Shown: positions 16,388 to 24,619 of the stretch, piece by piece
Layout: every line of letters begins with the position of its first letter
Numbering within the stretch: the stretch's first letter is position 1
Assembly: GCA_963707965.1 (NCBI GenBank)
Contig: CAVPRR010000007.1
Location: 496,001-560,000, forward strand
DNA length: 64,000 nt
Direction: 5' to 3'
DNA from: VRUE01 sp963707965
GTDB lineage: Bacteria; Actinomycetota; Thermoleophilia; Solirubrobacterales; 70-9
Position numbers and translations under genes: made by a program
Notes under the pieces: model-generated
Told to the model about the DNA's origin: nothing
The model's input: the letters and a program-made list of their open reading frames with translations, nothing else
Databases searched by the model: none

Positions 16388-16867
16388 TCAGGGTGCGAGG
16401 AGGCGCAGGCCGGAGACCTGCTCGAATTGGGGGTCGGAGCTGGCGATGACGCTGCAGCGGGCCTCGAGCGCGTGGGCGGCGTGGAAGGCGTCGCGAGGGG
16501 CGAGCCCGGGACGAGCCATGAGCGCTTTGGCCCTTTCGACGACGGGGTGGTCCGTCGGCTGCAGCTCGAGGCCGAGGGAGTCGACCGCGCGCCAGGTCGC
16601 CGTCAGGCGGAGGCGCGCCGTCTGCATCGCCGCGCGGGGGTCGGCGCGGTAAGTGGAGAGGGGGTCGGTGTTTCCGTCATCGCGAAGCCAGGCGAGGACG
16701 AGCCGGTAGGCGAGCTCGTCAAGGACGAGGGCGCTGATCACGCCATCGCCGTCATCGATCTCGCTGAGCACGCGTGCCCGCCAGGTCTCGAGCGGCCCCA
16801 CGGTTGCGCCCCGCTTGGAGCGCAGGTGCGCGTAGAGGAAATTCGTGTCGAGGTAGCAGCGGCTCAA
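16388..16867 (-). CDS. PIN-domain RNase toxin (VapC-like)
   Basis: 159 residues. PIN nucleases cut RNA with a cluster of acidic residues; here D7 (YLDTNF), E51 (VLDELAY), D126 (PRDAFHAAHAL) and D145 (SSDPQF) fill the four standard positions. Slightly longer than the usual ~130 because of an insert at 60-95. The start overlaps the stop of the HTH gene upstream by four bases, the standard antitoxin-then-toxin order. Target RNA unknown. Confidence 0.85.
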   Translation of the reverse strand: MSRCYLDTNFLYAHLRSKRGATVGPLETWRARVLSEIDDGDGVISALVLDELAYRLVLAWLRDDGNTDPLSTYRADPRAAMQTARLRLTATWRAVDSLGLELQPTDHPVVERAKALMARPGLAPRDAFHAAHALEARCSVIASSDPQFEQVSGLRLLAP

Positions 16868-17202
16868 GGCGAGCGGAGGGCGCGCTCCAGGGCGGGATCG
16901 GCCTGCTCAGACCAGTGGCCGGCGAGAACCTCGTCCAGCTCGCCGGGAGCTGCTTCGCCCGCCGAGCCCGCCGTTCTCTCCCAGGCCCGCGCCGTGTCCG
17001 GCCCGAGGTCCCAGAGCGACCCCGGCCCCACTCCGAGCGCCCGCGAGAGCCGTGCGATCGTGTTGAGGTCGACCCGGGTGGCGCGGCCGGCGAGGATGTT
17101 GCGCACGGTCTTTTGGTCGAGCCCGGCCTCCTCGGCGAGCCGGCGCGCGCCCCAGCCGCGCCGGCCGGCCAACTGCTCGACTCTCCAGGCAATCTGGAAC
17201 AT
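16864..17202 (-). CDS. XRE-type HTH antitoxin partner of the PIN toxin
   Basis: 112 residues. Residues about 5-60 form a Cro/C1-type helix-turn-helix (RRLAEEAGLDQKTVRNILAG, then NTIARLSRALGV). The acidic C-terminal half (GELDEVLAGHWSEQADPALE) is a plausible toxin-neutralising tail. Expected to bind the dyad that spans its own start and to repress the pair. An XRE antitoxin with a PIN toxin is less common than the AbrB, RHH or Phd types. Confidence 0.8.
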   Translation of the reverse strand: MFQIAWRVEQLAGRRGWGARRLAEEAGLDQKTVRNILAGRATRVDLNTIARLSRALGVGPGSLWDLGPDTARAWERTAGSAGEAAPGELDEVLAGHWSEQADPALERALRSP

Positions 17203-17237
17203 GGGGAATATGGTACCGAATCGAGAGGATGTTCCCC
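17196..17237. promoter_or_regulatory. Nested inverted repeats over the antitoxin start
   Basis: GGAACAT (17196-17202) pairs with ATGTTCC (17229-17235), and GGGGAA (17203-17208) with TTCCCC (17232-17237). The start codon of the HTH gene is part of the left arm, as expected for an autorepressed toxin-antitoxin operon. Confidence 0.55.
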
Positions 17238-17331
17238 GGGGGATTGGCGGGCGAGGTGTGGGGCCGCTGCCCCGCTATTTGCATGGCGCGGTCGGGGTCG
17301 ATGCGGCGCTATCGCGCGGCGCGCTTCGGCT

Positions 17332-17790
17332 TCACCCAGCGTGCTTCAGCTTCACCGCGTGGGGATGGAGCCCCGTGCCCGTCGCCCTGGCCTCCAGCAG
17401 CCTGCCGCTGTCGAGCAGTTTCCTTGCGCGGTCGGTGAGCTTGAGCTGCAGCACCCGGGAGCGACCGGCCGCGAGCTTGAAGGAAGTGCTGCCGAGAGCG
17501 GTGCTGACCTTGGGCCTTGCGTCGCGCGCGGCGAAGGTGGCGACCAGCGTCAGGGTGCCGTGGCACGAGAGCGGCCCGTTGCAGAAGACTCTGATCTGAC
17601 CCTTGGTCGACTCGACTGTGGCGGTCGACGCGACGACGACCTTGCCGTTGGAGTCCGCGGATGCGGGCGCCGGGAGCGAGAGGACGAGCGCTGTCGCCGC
17701 CGCGGCGACAGCGGGGCCGAGCCGGCTCAGTGGCCTGCGCGAAGGGGCCCCGGCCGCGTGTACGGACGATGCCTTTGTCGTGTCTCTCAC
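17332..17790 (-). CDS. Small secreted beta protein, free-standing copy of the repeat-protein C-terminal domain
   Basis: 152 residues from GTG 17790, chosen because GAGGAG lies six bases upstream. Signal peptide ends near ATALVLSLPAPASA. The mature ~105 residues (KVVVASTATVESTKGQIRVF, cysteine pair, ... LGSTSFKLAAGRSRVLQLKL ... HPHAVKLKHAG) match the C-terminal domain of the two large repeat proteins at 7592-9295 and 9431-13015. It starts 25 bases after the end of another secreted repeat protein and is probably co-transcribed with it. May be a cell-wall binding or assembly module; function unknown. Confidence 0.65.
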   Translation of the reverse strand: MRDTTKASSVHAAGAPSRRPLSRLGPAVAAAATALVLSLPAPASADSNGKVVVASTATVESTKGQIRVFCNGPLSCHGTLTLVATFAARDARPKVSTALGSTSFKLAAGRSRVLQLKLTDRARKLLDSGRLLEARATGTGLHPHAVKLKHAG

Positions 17791-17815
17791 CTGTCGCTCC
17801 TCGTTGCCGAGCCCG

Positions 17816-18532
17816 TCATCCGAAGCGCGCTCCGCGGGGCTGCGACTCAACCACCCTGAAGATGATCTTCTTGATCTTCTGGCGGGGCTTCTTTCCGGTC
17901 GGCGTGAAGACGAAGGTGAGCCTGACCCTGAGCTGGCGGCCCTTGGATGCCCTGAGGGCCACGAGTCCCTTGCGGTTCAGTTGCAGCTTGAGGGTGAAGA
18001 TGCCCGCGGCTTTCCTTCTCGCTGTGGCCCTCTTCATCCGCTTGCCGGTTGCGGTGAGGGTGCCGGGCTTGGAGACCCTGACCCGGATCGTGACGACGCC
18101 GCTGCTGGGGTGCTTGACCTTGCCGAGGTTGAACTTGGCGGAGGGCGGGGGCGGCGCAGGGGGGGCGCCGGCTTTGGTGAAGTGCGCGACCACCGTGGTG
18201 TTGGCTGTGATCGTCACCGTGCATTTGCCGGTGCCCGAGCAGCCACCGCCGCCCGTCCAGCCGGTGAAGGTGGAGCCGGGGGCCGCGGTGGCGGTGAGGG
18301 TGACTTTGGCGCCCTCTTCGTAGTCGGCTTTGCACTGCGAGCCCGAGCCGCAGTTGATCCCGGCTGGGGAGCTGACGACGGTGCCGTCGCCGTTGCCGGC
18401 CTTGACGACATGCAAGGTGTGGGAGGGGCAGTAGGGAGGCGTGCAGGCGGCGAGCGAGGAGGCGGGCGCCGGCGCAAGGGCGAGGGCAAAGGCGGCGAGC
18501 GCCCCGACCAGCAGCAGGATCCTCCTCCCCAT
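17816..18532 (-). CDS. Secreted protein with one InlB-type repeat and a basic C-terminal domain
   Basis: 238 residues. Signal peptide MGRRILLLVGALAAFALALA. One beta repeat at about 38-115 with GWTGGGGCSGTGKCTVTI and closing AHFTKAG, then a Pro-rich linker, then a ~105-residue basic beta domain (FNLGKVKHPSSGVVTIRVRV ... KKIIFRVVES). It is the short member of the repeat-protein set in this region and leads a probable two-gene operon with 17332-17790. Confidence 0.7.
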   Translation of the reverse strand: MGRRILLLVGALAAFALALAPAPASSLAACTPPYCPSHTLHVVKAGNGDGTVVSSPAGINCGSGSQCKADYEEGAKVTLTATAAPGSTFTGWTGGGGCSGTGKCTVTITANTTVVAHFTKAGAPPAPPPPSAKFNLGKVKHPSSGVVTIRVRVSKPGTLTATGKRMKRATARRKAAGIFTLKLQLNRKGLVALRASKGRQLRVRLTFVFTPTGKKPRQKIKKIIFRVVESQPRGARFG

Positions 18533-18626
18533 CTCCGCTCCCTTCGCGGTTACCGGTATTGCTCGGCTGTACGGGGGTACCTTACCGCCTTACCGCCTAC
18601 CGCTACCGCCTTACCGCCTACCGCAC

Positions 18627-20108
18627 TTATCGCAGCCGCCAGGGAAGGCTCGCCTGACGGCCCTGCCTGGCGCGGAGGCGAAGGGGGCGCGGGGCGCCAA
18701 CGTGGGCGACGAAGATCCGGCTGGGGCCGGCTACCGCGTGGGCCAGCGGCGCCCAGCCGCGCCGCGTGCGCCGCTGCACGACGAGCCGCCCGGCCCGCGG
18801 CGCCTTGCCCCAGAGCAACACCCGCCCGCGCCCGTCGGGCTCCGCGACGAAGGGGAAGCGGAAGGCACTGTAGGCCGGCTTCGGCGTGCCGTCGTGGAAG
18901 AGCAGCCCACTCTGCTGGGTTGCGGCGTACCCGGCGGCGCCGGGGAGCTGATCGCGCAGGTACCACCAGATCACCGCGTTGACCCCCTGGCGCCAGAGGA
19001 TGTAGAGCGCTTCGGTGAGGTAGCGGGCATGGCGGTGGATCGGGACGCCGCGGGGGTCGGGAGGGCTGGAGTCCCACCAGATCTCCGTCGCCCAGAAGGG
19101 CTTGGGCTTGGTGGGCAGCGCCCGTCCGGTGCGCAGCGCCTTGCGCACGATCGCGGTGAGGCGGCCGATGTCGGGCACCGAGACGTCCAGCGGCTGCGCG
19201 GCGCCGCGGCTCGGCCCCCAGACGTCGATCGGGTTGTGGGCCGCGATGTCGAAGTGAGCGGGGTTGGGACAGCGGGTGGGGCGCAAGCCCGAGCCGCGCA
19301 GACAGAGCAGGGAGCGCCAGAACCAGACGGGCGGGATGCGGCTGCCGCCGACCGTCGCGTCTCCGTAGGGCGCCAGCCCGCCGACGATGACGCGCGCGCC
19401 GGGGTCGGCGCGGTGGATCGCCGCGTAGGCGGCGTTCAGCATCGCCCGGTAGTGCGCGGGGGCGGCCAGCCGCCGCCCTTCCCAGAGCGGGCTGAGGTGC
19501 TCGGAGAGGTTCTCCTCGGCCCAGATCTGGAAGTAGCGCACGCGGGGCAGCGGCCCGGCGCCGGGCTGGGCCGGGTCGACGAAGCGGCCGGAGTAGCGCG
19601 CGGCGAGCGCCTGGGCGAAGAGGCCGAGCTGGTCGGGCTGCGGTAGCCAGGTGCCGGGGGGCGCCTGGGTGGGGCCTGGGCGATTCGGCCCTTCCGCCCA
19701 GGCGGGCGCGAAGTCGATCTCGAGCACCGGCCGAAGACCGTGCGCCACGGCGGAGCGAACCGCGGCGTCGAGCGAGTCCCAGTCGTAGGCAGGATCGGCC
19801 GGCTCGGCTGCGTCGAAGCCGGCGGGGCGCCTCGCCGGCGCGATCCCGGACCAAACGGCACCGAGGAGGGCGAGATCCGCCCCCGTGCCGCGGGCCTTCG
19901 CCATCCATTCTTCGCGCAACGCCGCGTCGGGGCTGGAGAACGAGACGCCCGCCACCCCGAGCTGGAGGCCACGCGGCGCCGTCGCGGCACGAGGGGCGCT
20001 CGGCGGGCGGGCGGCGGGCGGGGTAGTCGGGGCCTGGGCGGCGAGTGCCGATCCCAGCGCCGCGGTGAGCCCGAAGGCGACGAGGGCGAGGGCGGCGGCT
20101 CGCTTCAC
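18627..20108 (-). CDS. Secreted clan GH-A-like glycoside hydrolase
   Basis: 493 residues from GTG. Signal peptide ALVAFGLTAALGSALAAQA, then a Pro/Ala linker, then a (beta/alpha)8 barrel. Retaining GH-A enzymes carry an acid/base Glu in a W-x-E-x-N motif and a nucleophile Glu on strand 7; here W196-A-E198-E-N200 and E342 in PFWATEIWW fit both. FDIAAHNPIDVWG fits the strand-6 region. Substrate cannot be told. Its start overlaps the stop of the small upstream gene by four bases (GTGA), so the two are coupled. Confidence 0.72.
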   Translation of the reverse strand: MKRAAALALVAFGLTAALGSALAAQAPTTPPAARPPSAPRAATAPRGLQLGVAGVSFSSPDAALREEWMAKARGTGADLALLGAVWSGIAPARRPAGFDAAEPADPAYDWDSLDAAVRSAVAHGLRPVLEIDFAPAWAEGPNRPGPTQAPPGTWLPQPDQLGLFAQALAARYSGRFVDPAQPGAGPLPRVRYFQIWAEENLSEHLSPLWEGRRLAAPAHYRAMLNAAYAAIHRADPGARVIVGGLAPYGDATVGGSRIPPVWFWRSLLCLRGSGLRPTRCPNPAHFDIAAHNPIDVWGPSRGAAQPLDVSVPDIGRLTAIVRKALRTGRALPTKPKPFWATEIWWDSSPPDPRGVPIHRHARYLTEALYILWRQGVNAVIWWYLRDQLPGAAGYAATQQSGLLFHDGTPKPAYSAFRFPFVAEPDGRGRVLLWGKAPRAGRLVVQRRTRRGWAPLAHAVAGPSRIFVAHVGAPRPLRLRARQGRQASLPWRLR

Positions 20109-20548
20109 TTCCCGAGCCTGGGCCTGGGCGCGGGTCTTCGGCGGGCAACCGCGAAGGCGACCGCTCCTCCGACCATGGCCACCAGGATGAGCGGGAACAG
20201 GGCACCCAGCCCCTGCCTCCCGGGTATCCGCACCGTCGAGGCCGGCGAGGGCGACCGGCCGCCGCCCGGTCGCCGGGGCGGTGCGGTCTTGGCAACCGCG
20301 GTCGCCACGGCCAGGCCGGCCGGCCCTCGTTTGCGCAGGGCTCGTTCGGCGGCTTCGCTCAGCGCTCCGTCTCGCACGGCGTCGCGGGCTTTCTTCGTCG
20401 AGTCTGGCGAGCGCGGGCCGGTGGAGGCGGGCAAGGTCTCGAAGTACTGGTCAGCCTCCGAGTTGCCGGGCGGCGCCACGACCCGGGCCGCGGCGGCAGC
20501 CGGCAGCAGCAGCGCCAGCAGCAGGGCGAGTGTCGTAGCTTTCCGCAT
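20105..20548 (-). CDS. Small exported protein with C-terminal membrane anchor
   Basis: 147 residues from ATG 20548 (ATG 20563 adds MGFKA). Signal peptide KATTLALLLALLLPAAAAA; short conserved-looking segment PPGNSEADQYFETLPASTG; variable linker; one hydrophobic helix LFPLILVAMVGGAVAFAVA with a basic tail RRRPAPRPRLGK. The order signal, extracellular stalk, C-terminal helix, basic tail resembles sorted or anchored surface proteins, though there is no LPXTG. Coupled to the glycoside hydrolase. Its first ~30 codons and leader recur twice as fragments at 32734 and 37630. Confidence 0.6.
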   Translation of the reverse strand: MRKATTLALLLALLLPAAAAARVVAPPGNSEADQYFETLPASTGPRSPDSTKKARDAVRDGALSEAAERALRKRGPAGLAVATAVAKTAPPRRPGGGRSPSPASTVRIPGRQGLGALFPLILVAMVGGAVAFAVARRRPAPRPRLGK

Positions 20549-20610
20549 CGCCTTGAAACCCATAACACGCCGGGGAGCCGGTCGGAGCTGATCCGCTCGG
20601 CTCGCTTTCT
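20522..20610 (-). repeat. Dispersed repeat, copy 1 (leader and first codons of 20105-20548)
   Basis: GCGAGTGTCGTAGCTTTCC... through GGAGCCGG... Same sequence with scattered changes at 32734-32815 and 37630-37712. Only here is it followed by an intact gene. Confidence 0.75.
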
Positions 20611-20716
20611 CTCGGGGGACTGTACACGGCACGGAGCCCGGTGCAGCAGCGCCCGCCGGACATCGCTCAGGACCAGCGGGCCGCGAGCGGCACCGCTGGA
20701 TCTTACGATTCCACTT

Positions 20717-20748
20717 GGACGCACCAAAAGTATAATCCGGACGCATGG
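20717..20748. promoter_or_regulatory. 22-bp-period direct repeat over the start of the MNT gene
   Basis: GGACGCA occurs at 20717-20723 and 20739-20745, exactly 22 bases apart; the second copy runs into the ATG (20745). A perfect TATAAT (20731-20736) lies between the copies, so a bound protein would cover the -10 box and the start codon. Confidence 0.5.
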
Positions 20749-21308
20749 GACGAAGACTCCTGGAAACCGCCGAAAGGCTCGGCTGTAGCGAGCGCACCTT
20801 GCGCCGCTACGTCCACGGTGGCCTGCTGCGCGGAAAGCGCCGCGGCAGGCGCGAGGTCAGCCTCCCCTACAGCGAAGAGCGCTACCTGCAGCGGCACTGG
20901 GGGCTGCTGAGCGGGCTTCGCGGGGCGCTGCGCACCGAGCATAGCGTTCGCCTGGCCGTCCTCTTCGGCTCAACGGCCACGGGAGACGATCGGCCGGACT
21001 CCGACATCGACCTGCTGGTCGCCCACTCCAGCGGGGACCCCGAAGACATCGTGGAGCTTCGCCGCCGCCTTCAGGAGCGCATCGGCAGGCCGGTTCACCT
21101 GACGCTCCTCGAGAACGCGGAGCGCTCTCCCTCGCTGCTGACCGACGTGCTGCTGGAGGGCCGGACGATCGTCGACCGCGACGAGATCTGGCCCCGCCTT
21201 GACCGCAGACGAGGGCGAGCGCTCCGCGAAGCCGCCACTGAAGCAGAGGCTGCTCGCACCGCCGCGCGCCGCGGCATCTCCGCGGCCCGCAGCAGGCTGG
21301 CGCGCTGA
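20745..21308 (+). CDS. MNT-type nucleotidyltransferase with N-terminal HTH (antitoxin-like)
   Basis: 187 residues. N-terminal ~45 residues look like a small helix-turn-helix (TAERLGCSERTLRRYVHGGL). The polymerase-beta-like core has G75-S76 and the metal pair D87-x-D89 in LFGSTATGDD then SDIDLL. Known MNT proteins of this kind neutralise HEPN RNase toxins by adding nucleotides to them. Its stop overlaps the start of the HEPN gene by one base (TGATG). The HTH suggests it also represses the operon at the repeat over its start. Confidence 0.8.
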   Translation: MGRRLLETAERLGCSERTLRRYVHGGLLRGKRRGRREVSLPYSEERYLQRHWGLLSGLRGALRTEHSVRLAVLFGSTATGDDRPDSDIDLLVAHSSGDPEDIVELRRRLQERIGRPVHLTLLENAERSPSLLTDVLLEGRTIVDRDEIWPRLDRRRGRALREAATEAEAARTAARRGISAARSRLAR

Positions 21309-21844
21309 TGCGCGAGGGCGCGAGCAGCGACGACGCCCCGGCAGGCGGTCGCGCCCGACAGACGAAGGGTCAGGAGCGCCTCGAGCGCATCCTCGCAGCG
21401 ATACCCGCCACGCGGGAGCAGCTGCTGGCGGCGCTCGACGACCTGGCCCCCGACTTCACCGCCGCCGCCATACAGTCCGCTGCGCAAGCCCCCGATCCGC
21501 GCGAGCGCAACAAGGTCGCGGTGATCGAGCATGAGCTGGACGTGCTGATCGGCCACCTGGAAGAGCTGGCCTCGCGAGCCCTTGCCGAGGGCCAACGGCT
21601 TGGGGCAGCCCCGAAGGGCTCGGGCAGCCCCTGGCAACGGCTGGCGGAGCTGGGGGTGATCTCAAACGCCGGCGCGACGCGGCTGCAGAACGTCAAGGAC
21701 ATGCGCAACGAGTTGGCTCACGCCTACCCGCCCGCCTCCTGGCGCGCCCTTCATCGAGCCGTGGAGACCTTGCTGGCCGAGCTCGACCGCTACAAGGTCA
21801 GGGTCTCCGACTGGTTGGAGGAGTCCGGCATTCTGCCGAAGTAG
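21308..21844 (+). CDS. HEPN-domain RNase toxin partner of MNT
   Basis: 178 residues, all helical. It contains the HEPN signature R-x4-H as R133-N-E-L-A-H138 (DMRNELAHAYPP) in the usual place near the C-terminal third. HEPN toxins cleave RNA as dimers through this motif. An N-terminal ~60-residue extension precedes the conserved core. Gene order nucleotidyltransferase then HEPN with overlapping codons matches known MNT/HEPN modules. A second, altered pair lies at 32992-34079. Confidence 0.78.
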   Translation: MREGASSDDAPAGGRARQTKGQERLERILAAIPATREQLLAALDDLAPDFTAAAIQSAAQAPDPRERNKVAVIEHELDVLIGHLEELASRALAEGQRLGAAPKGSGSPWQRLAELGVISNAGATRLQNVKDMRNELAHAYPPASWRALHRAVETLLAELDRYKVRVSDWLEESGILPK

Positions 21845-21862
21845 AGCCAGACCGCCACATCC

Positions 21863-21921
21863 TGGGGGATATTCCCCCATCACATGGATGATTGAGCGGG
21901 CGCTCGCGCAGCACCTCCTGG
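21863..21921 (+). pseudogene. Fragment: operator and first codons of a DUF4143 ATPase
   Basis: Copy of the 25803-25870 region: the GGGGGATATTCCCCC dyad, CATCACATGG, then ATGATTGAGCGGGC and the next ~25 bases (M-I-E-R-A-L-A-Q-H-L-L), lacking 12 bases just before the ATG. It stops after 12 codons. Confidence 0.75.
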
Positions 21922-21934
21922 GATGACCCGGGAC

Positions 21935-22035
21935 GCCGCCCTGCTGAGCTGCTTGATGTGCCCCACGCTGCTCGCCGGCGTGGATGACGACGCCGGCCGC
22001 GAACCCGTCGCCGCGGCTGTCGCGGAGCTCTTCCG
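21935..22035 (-). pseudogene. Fragment: near-C-terminal part of a DUF4143 ATPase
   Basis: Minus-strand frame reads ELRDSRGDGFAAGVVIHAGE, which aligns with LRELRDKRGGSFRAGVVLC in the intact gene at 28334-29569. It runs directly into the end of the ATPase at 22036. Confidence 0.55.
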
Positions 22036-23214
22036 TCACCGATTGAGCTCGACCAGGAAGTTGCGCAGCAGGGGATCGGTGATCCGCCACCGGCGGGGCG
22101 CGGCCTGGTCGATGATCCCGGCGTCGCGCAGGGCGCGCAGCGCATCGTTGGCGATCTTCGCATTCAGGCCCTTGTATGGCTGGCTGCCAACGGCGACGCG
22201 CACGGCGATGCGCTGTGTGTGGCGCCCCAGCGAGCGGATCCGCTCGAGCGTCTGCTCGTGCTTGGGCAAGTCGGCCAGCTGGGCCGCGGCGATGCCGGCG
22301 CTGACGTGGGTGTCGGTGATCTGTCTGGTGGCATCGACCAGAGAGCTCTCATGCGTCCAGCGGGCAATCAGCATCGTCACGCGCGGATGACCCTCACCGG
22401 CTGCAATCAGGCGGTCCAGGGCCAGGCCGTCGATCGTGCAGTCGTCCTCGGCGAAGCGGGCGGCTATCCCCTCCTGCCAGGTTTCGGGCTCGATCGGCGG
22501 CAGGGGAAAGAAGGAGCCGAACTGGCTCAGACCTCGCTCCTCGGGTGCGAACAGGTCGCGCATCAGGTGCTCGATCGATCCGGCGAACAGGAAGCTCACG
22601 TCGGGGGAGCGCTGGAAGATCGCCCGCATGCGCTTGGTCAGCCTGTCCGGGTCCCCAAATGGGCGCTTGGCCGAGGCGACCTCTTGGAACTCGTCGAGGA
22701 AGAGGATCGTGCGGTGGCCGTCGGCGCTGGCGATTCGCTGCGGCAGCTCGAGCGCGTAGGCCAGAAAGCGGTCTGGGTCCTCGCGGGCCAGTCCCGGGCG
22801 GAAGGCGAGCTCCAGATCCTCGCCGAGCTCGGCGCGGGCGCGAACTGTCGCGGTGAGTGTGGCGGCGTCGGCCAGAGCCCGGCCGGCTTGGCGGGTTCTC
22901 TGGACGAGCCGGCGCAGGCCACCGCGGTTGGCGACCGCCGCCAGCACCAGCTGCTCCGCCAGGTCGGCTGCATCGGCAAGCCTGAACAGGTCAACTGCGG
23001 CTACGTAGCACCCCTCCTTCGCCAGGTGCGCGAGGGCGGCGTCGCAGACCGTCGTCTTGCCGGTGCGCCGCGGCCCCGCCACAACCAGGTTCCCCCCGCC
23101 TCGCAGGGAAGACGCTATCGCGGCAACCTCGTCTTGGCGGCCGATCATCCTCTCCGCTGAGATCGGAGTGTCCGTGGGGAACAGCTCCGAGCTTCCACGT
23201 CTCTTATTACCCAT
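22036..23214 (-). CDS. Stand-alone AAA ATPase with C-terminal winged helix
   Basis: 392 residues. Walker A GPRRTGKTT (47-55); Walker B LFLDEFQE (171-178); sensor-like FLFAGSIEHLMRDLF. The end (YKGLNAKIANDALRALRDAG ... RWRITDPLLRNFLVELNR) is the winged helix and terminal signature of the same broad family as 13453-14577. The initiator ATG GGT AAT is itself part of a 22-bp direct repeat. The last ~75 bases of this gene recur at 31303-31378. No partner protein is encoded next to it. Function unknown; a DNA-binding, self-regulated ATPase is inferred. Confidence 0.75.
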   Translation of the reverse strand: MGNKRRGSSELFPTDTPISAERMIGRQDEVAAIASSLRGGGNLVVAGPRRTGKTTVCDAALAHLAKEGCYVAAVDLFRLADAADLAEQLVLAAVANRGGLRRLVQRTRQAGRALADAATLTATVRARAELGEDLELAFRPGLAREDPDRFLAYALELPQRIASADGHRTILFLDEFQEVASAKRPFGDPDRLTKRMRAIFQRSPDVSFLFAGSIEHLMRDLFAPEERGLSQFGSFFPLPPIEPETWQEGIAARFAEDDCTIDGLALDRLIAAGEGHPRVTMLIARWTHESSLVDATRQITDTHVSAGIAAAQLADLPKHEQTLERIRSLGRHTQRIAVRVAVGSQPYKGLNAKIANDALRALRDAGIIDQAAPRRWRITDPLLRNFLVELNR

Positions 23215-23238
23215 TAGGCCATATTACACTACCCATAA
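23208..23238. promoter_or_regulatory. 22-bp-period direct repeat over an ATPase start codon
   Basis: TACCCATTA (23208-23216) and TACCCATAA (23230-23238), 22 bases apart. The start codon of the 22036-23214 ATPase (23212-23214) lies within the first copy. The sequence between is AT-rich and could hold the -10 box. Confidence 0.5.
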
Positions 23239-23400
23239 GGTAATGAGCGATGCCGTCCCACGAACCGACAAATCTTCGGTTGCCCGAGCATGCCAACGGT
23301 AGACCCGACGGCCGGGAGGCCCGGCCTTCTTCCGGGGAAGCTGTACATGGAGGCCCTCGGCCAAGGGCCCAGGCCGATGCCCACGCAGGGCGTAGGCACG

Positions 23401-23431
23401 ACGGAGGCCCCACCGATGGCGGGGCCTCCGT
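23401..23431 (-). terminator. Strong hairpin, probable terminator of the 23467-24347 gene
   Basis: ACGGAGGCCCC (23401-23411) pairs perfectly with GGGGCCTCCGT (23421-23431) around a 9-base loop. It starts about 36 bases after the stop codon of the minus-strand gene. No long T-run follows, as is common in high-GC bacteria. Confidence 0.65.
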
Positions 23432-23466
23432 CAGATGCTGTGCTCTTGCCGGTCGGTCTTACAGCG

Positions 23467-24347
23467 CTAGCCGGTCGCGACTTCGAACAATGGCTGGAAG
23501 ATAGTCCAGTTGCATTCTCCGAAGGCTGAGTCGAGTCGGAACGTACCGGTACCTTCGGCACCGTTGCAGTAGGCGCCGGTCCAGCTTGAGTTGAGGTATG
23601 CGTCATTCGGCAGCGGCTGGGCGCCGATCGAGAGCGAGGAAATCGGAGTTTCTGCGAATCCGTTTTCAACCCCCACGTTCAGCGAGTCATACGGACAGCC
23701 GGGGATGGTGCAGCCGGGACCTTGCGGGTCAGCGCCATAGTCGCTGGTGTTGTAGGAGGCGCTGATGATCGCTTTGTCGGACAGGTAGACGCCTTTCAAC
23801 GCGAACGTGATCTTGAACAGTTTGCCGCTGTAGCAATTCCCTTTGCTGTACCACCTGCCGCCCGTGCATTTCGTCGGGTTCGCCGATGGCCGGTAGGGCA
23901 TGTTGAATGTTTGCGTCAGCTGCGCGATTTGGGGACCGACCGAGTTGTCCGGTTCCGGGAGGTAGATCTTGAGCGTGACCGGCCATGAGAACTTGGCTCC
24001 AGCGGTCGTCGCGCACGTTTTCTCCAGGTTCCGCTCTGACAAGCCCAACTGCTCATCGCAACCGTGACCTTCGTGTTGTTGGCGCTTTCACTTTCGACTT
24101 CGACCTGACCGCCGAACTCCGACGCCGAGGTCGCCTCGAATCCCAAGGATGGCGAGTTCCCAGGGAACGTGCTCGGGATGTTCTTGTAGATCGGGAGGTA
24201 GGTCACCGCGCTTGCTGCCCCGGCCGTGACGGCCAAGACGGCGGTTATGCCGATCGCCTTGGTCGCCGGCGATGGGCGCGGCGCGAGAATCGCTACGACG
24301 AACTTCGCGGCGCTCGCGTGAATCCTTCCAGTCATCTGTGTCTCCAT
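23467..24347 (-). pseudogene. Exported protein, single frameshift
   Basis: Two frames together give about 290 residues. N-terminal part (24347 to about 24022): hydrophobic segment IGITAVLAVTAGAASAVTYL, an internal-type signal, then STFPGNSPSLGFEATSASEF. It continues VTVAMSSWACQSGTW and, in the next frame, TCATTAGAKFSWPVTLKIYL to the stop at 23467. The join needs one extra T in the TTTT run at 24018-24021, so a lost homopolymer base explains the break. The paired Trp/Cys spacing (WYSKGNCYSG, SSWTGAYCNG, GTGTFRLDS) suggests a disulfide-bonded beta protein of the actinobacterial cell surface. Function unknown. Confidence 0.65.
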
Positions 24348-24447
24348 TCGTTGTAATCGAGCCCCCGAGAACCAACGGGTCGCGTCGGTAAGAGTGGCGT
24401 AACGAGCCCGAGGTAAACTGGAGCGGGATCCGGCAACCGCAGCACAG

Positions 24448-24517
24448 CGTCACGTCAACGTGACGGCAACGTACCAACGCGGAGCGAGCTTTCAAGATGT
24501 CGCACATAGTGCGACAT
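24448..24517. promoter_or_regulatory. Two operator-like dyads upstream of the exported protein and next to a TetR gene
   Basis: ATGTCGCAC (24497-24505) and GTGCGACAT (24509-24517) form a perfect 9-base dyad with a 3-base centre; CGTCACG (24448-24454) and CGTGACG (24459-24465) form a second dyad with a 4-base centre. Size and symmetry suit TetR-family operators, and a TetR gene ends about 100 bases away. Confidence 0.55.
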
Positions 24518-24619
24518 GCGGCACTTTGACTGACTCATATTCAGAGACACTCGAAGTCATTTGAATGAGCGAACACACTGCCGGCCTGCCGAGACCAAAC
24601 GCACCCGCCCGGGCGCGTA

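Noticed and set aside
18550..20295. 581-codon minus-strand frame overlapping the glycoside hydrolase
   Set aside because: Arg/Pro-rich shadow in another frame of a gene with clear signal peptide and catalytic motifs.
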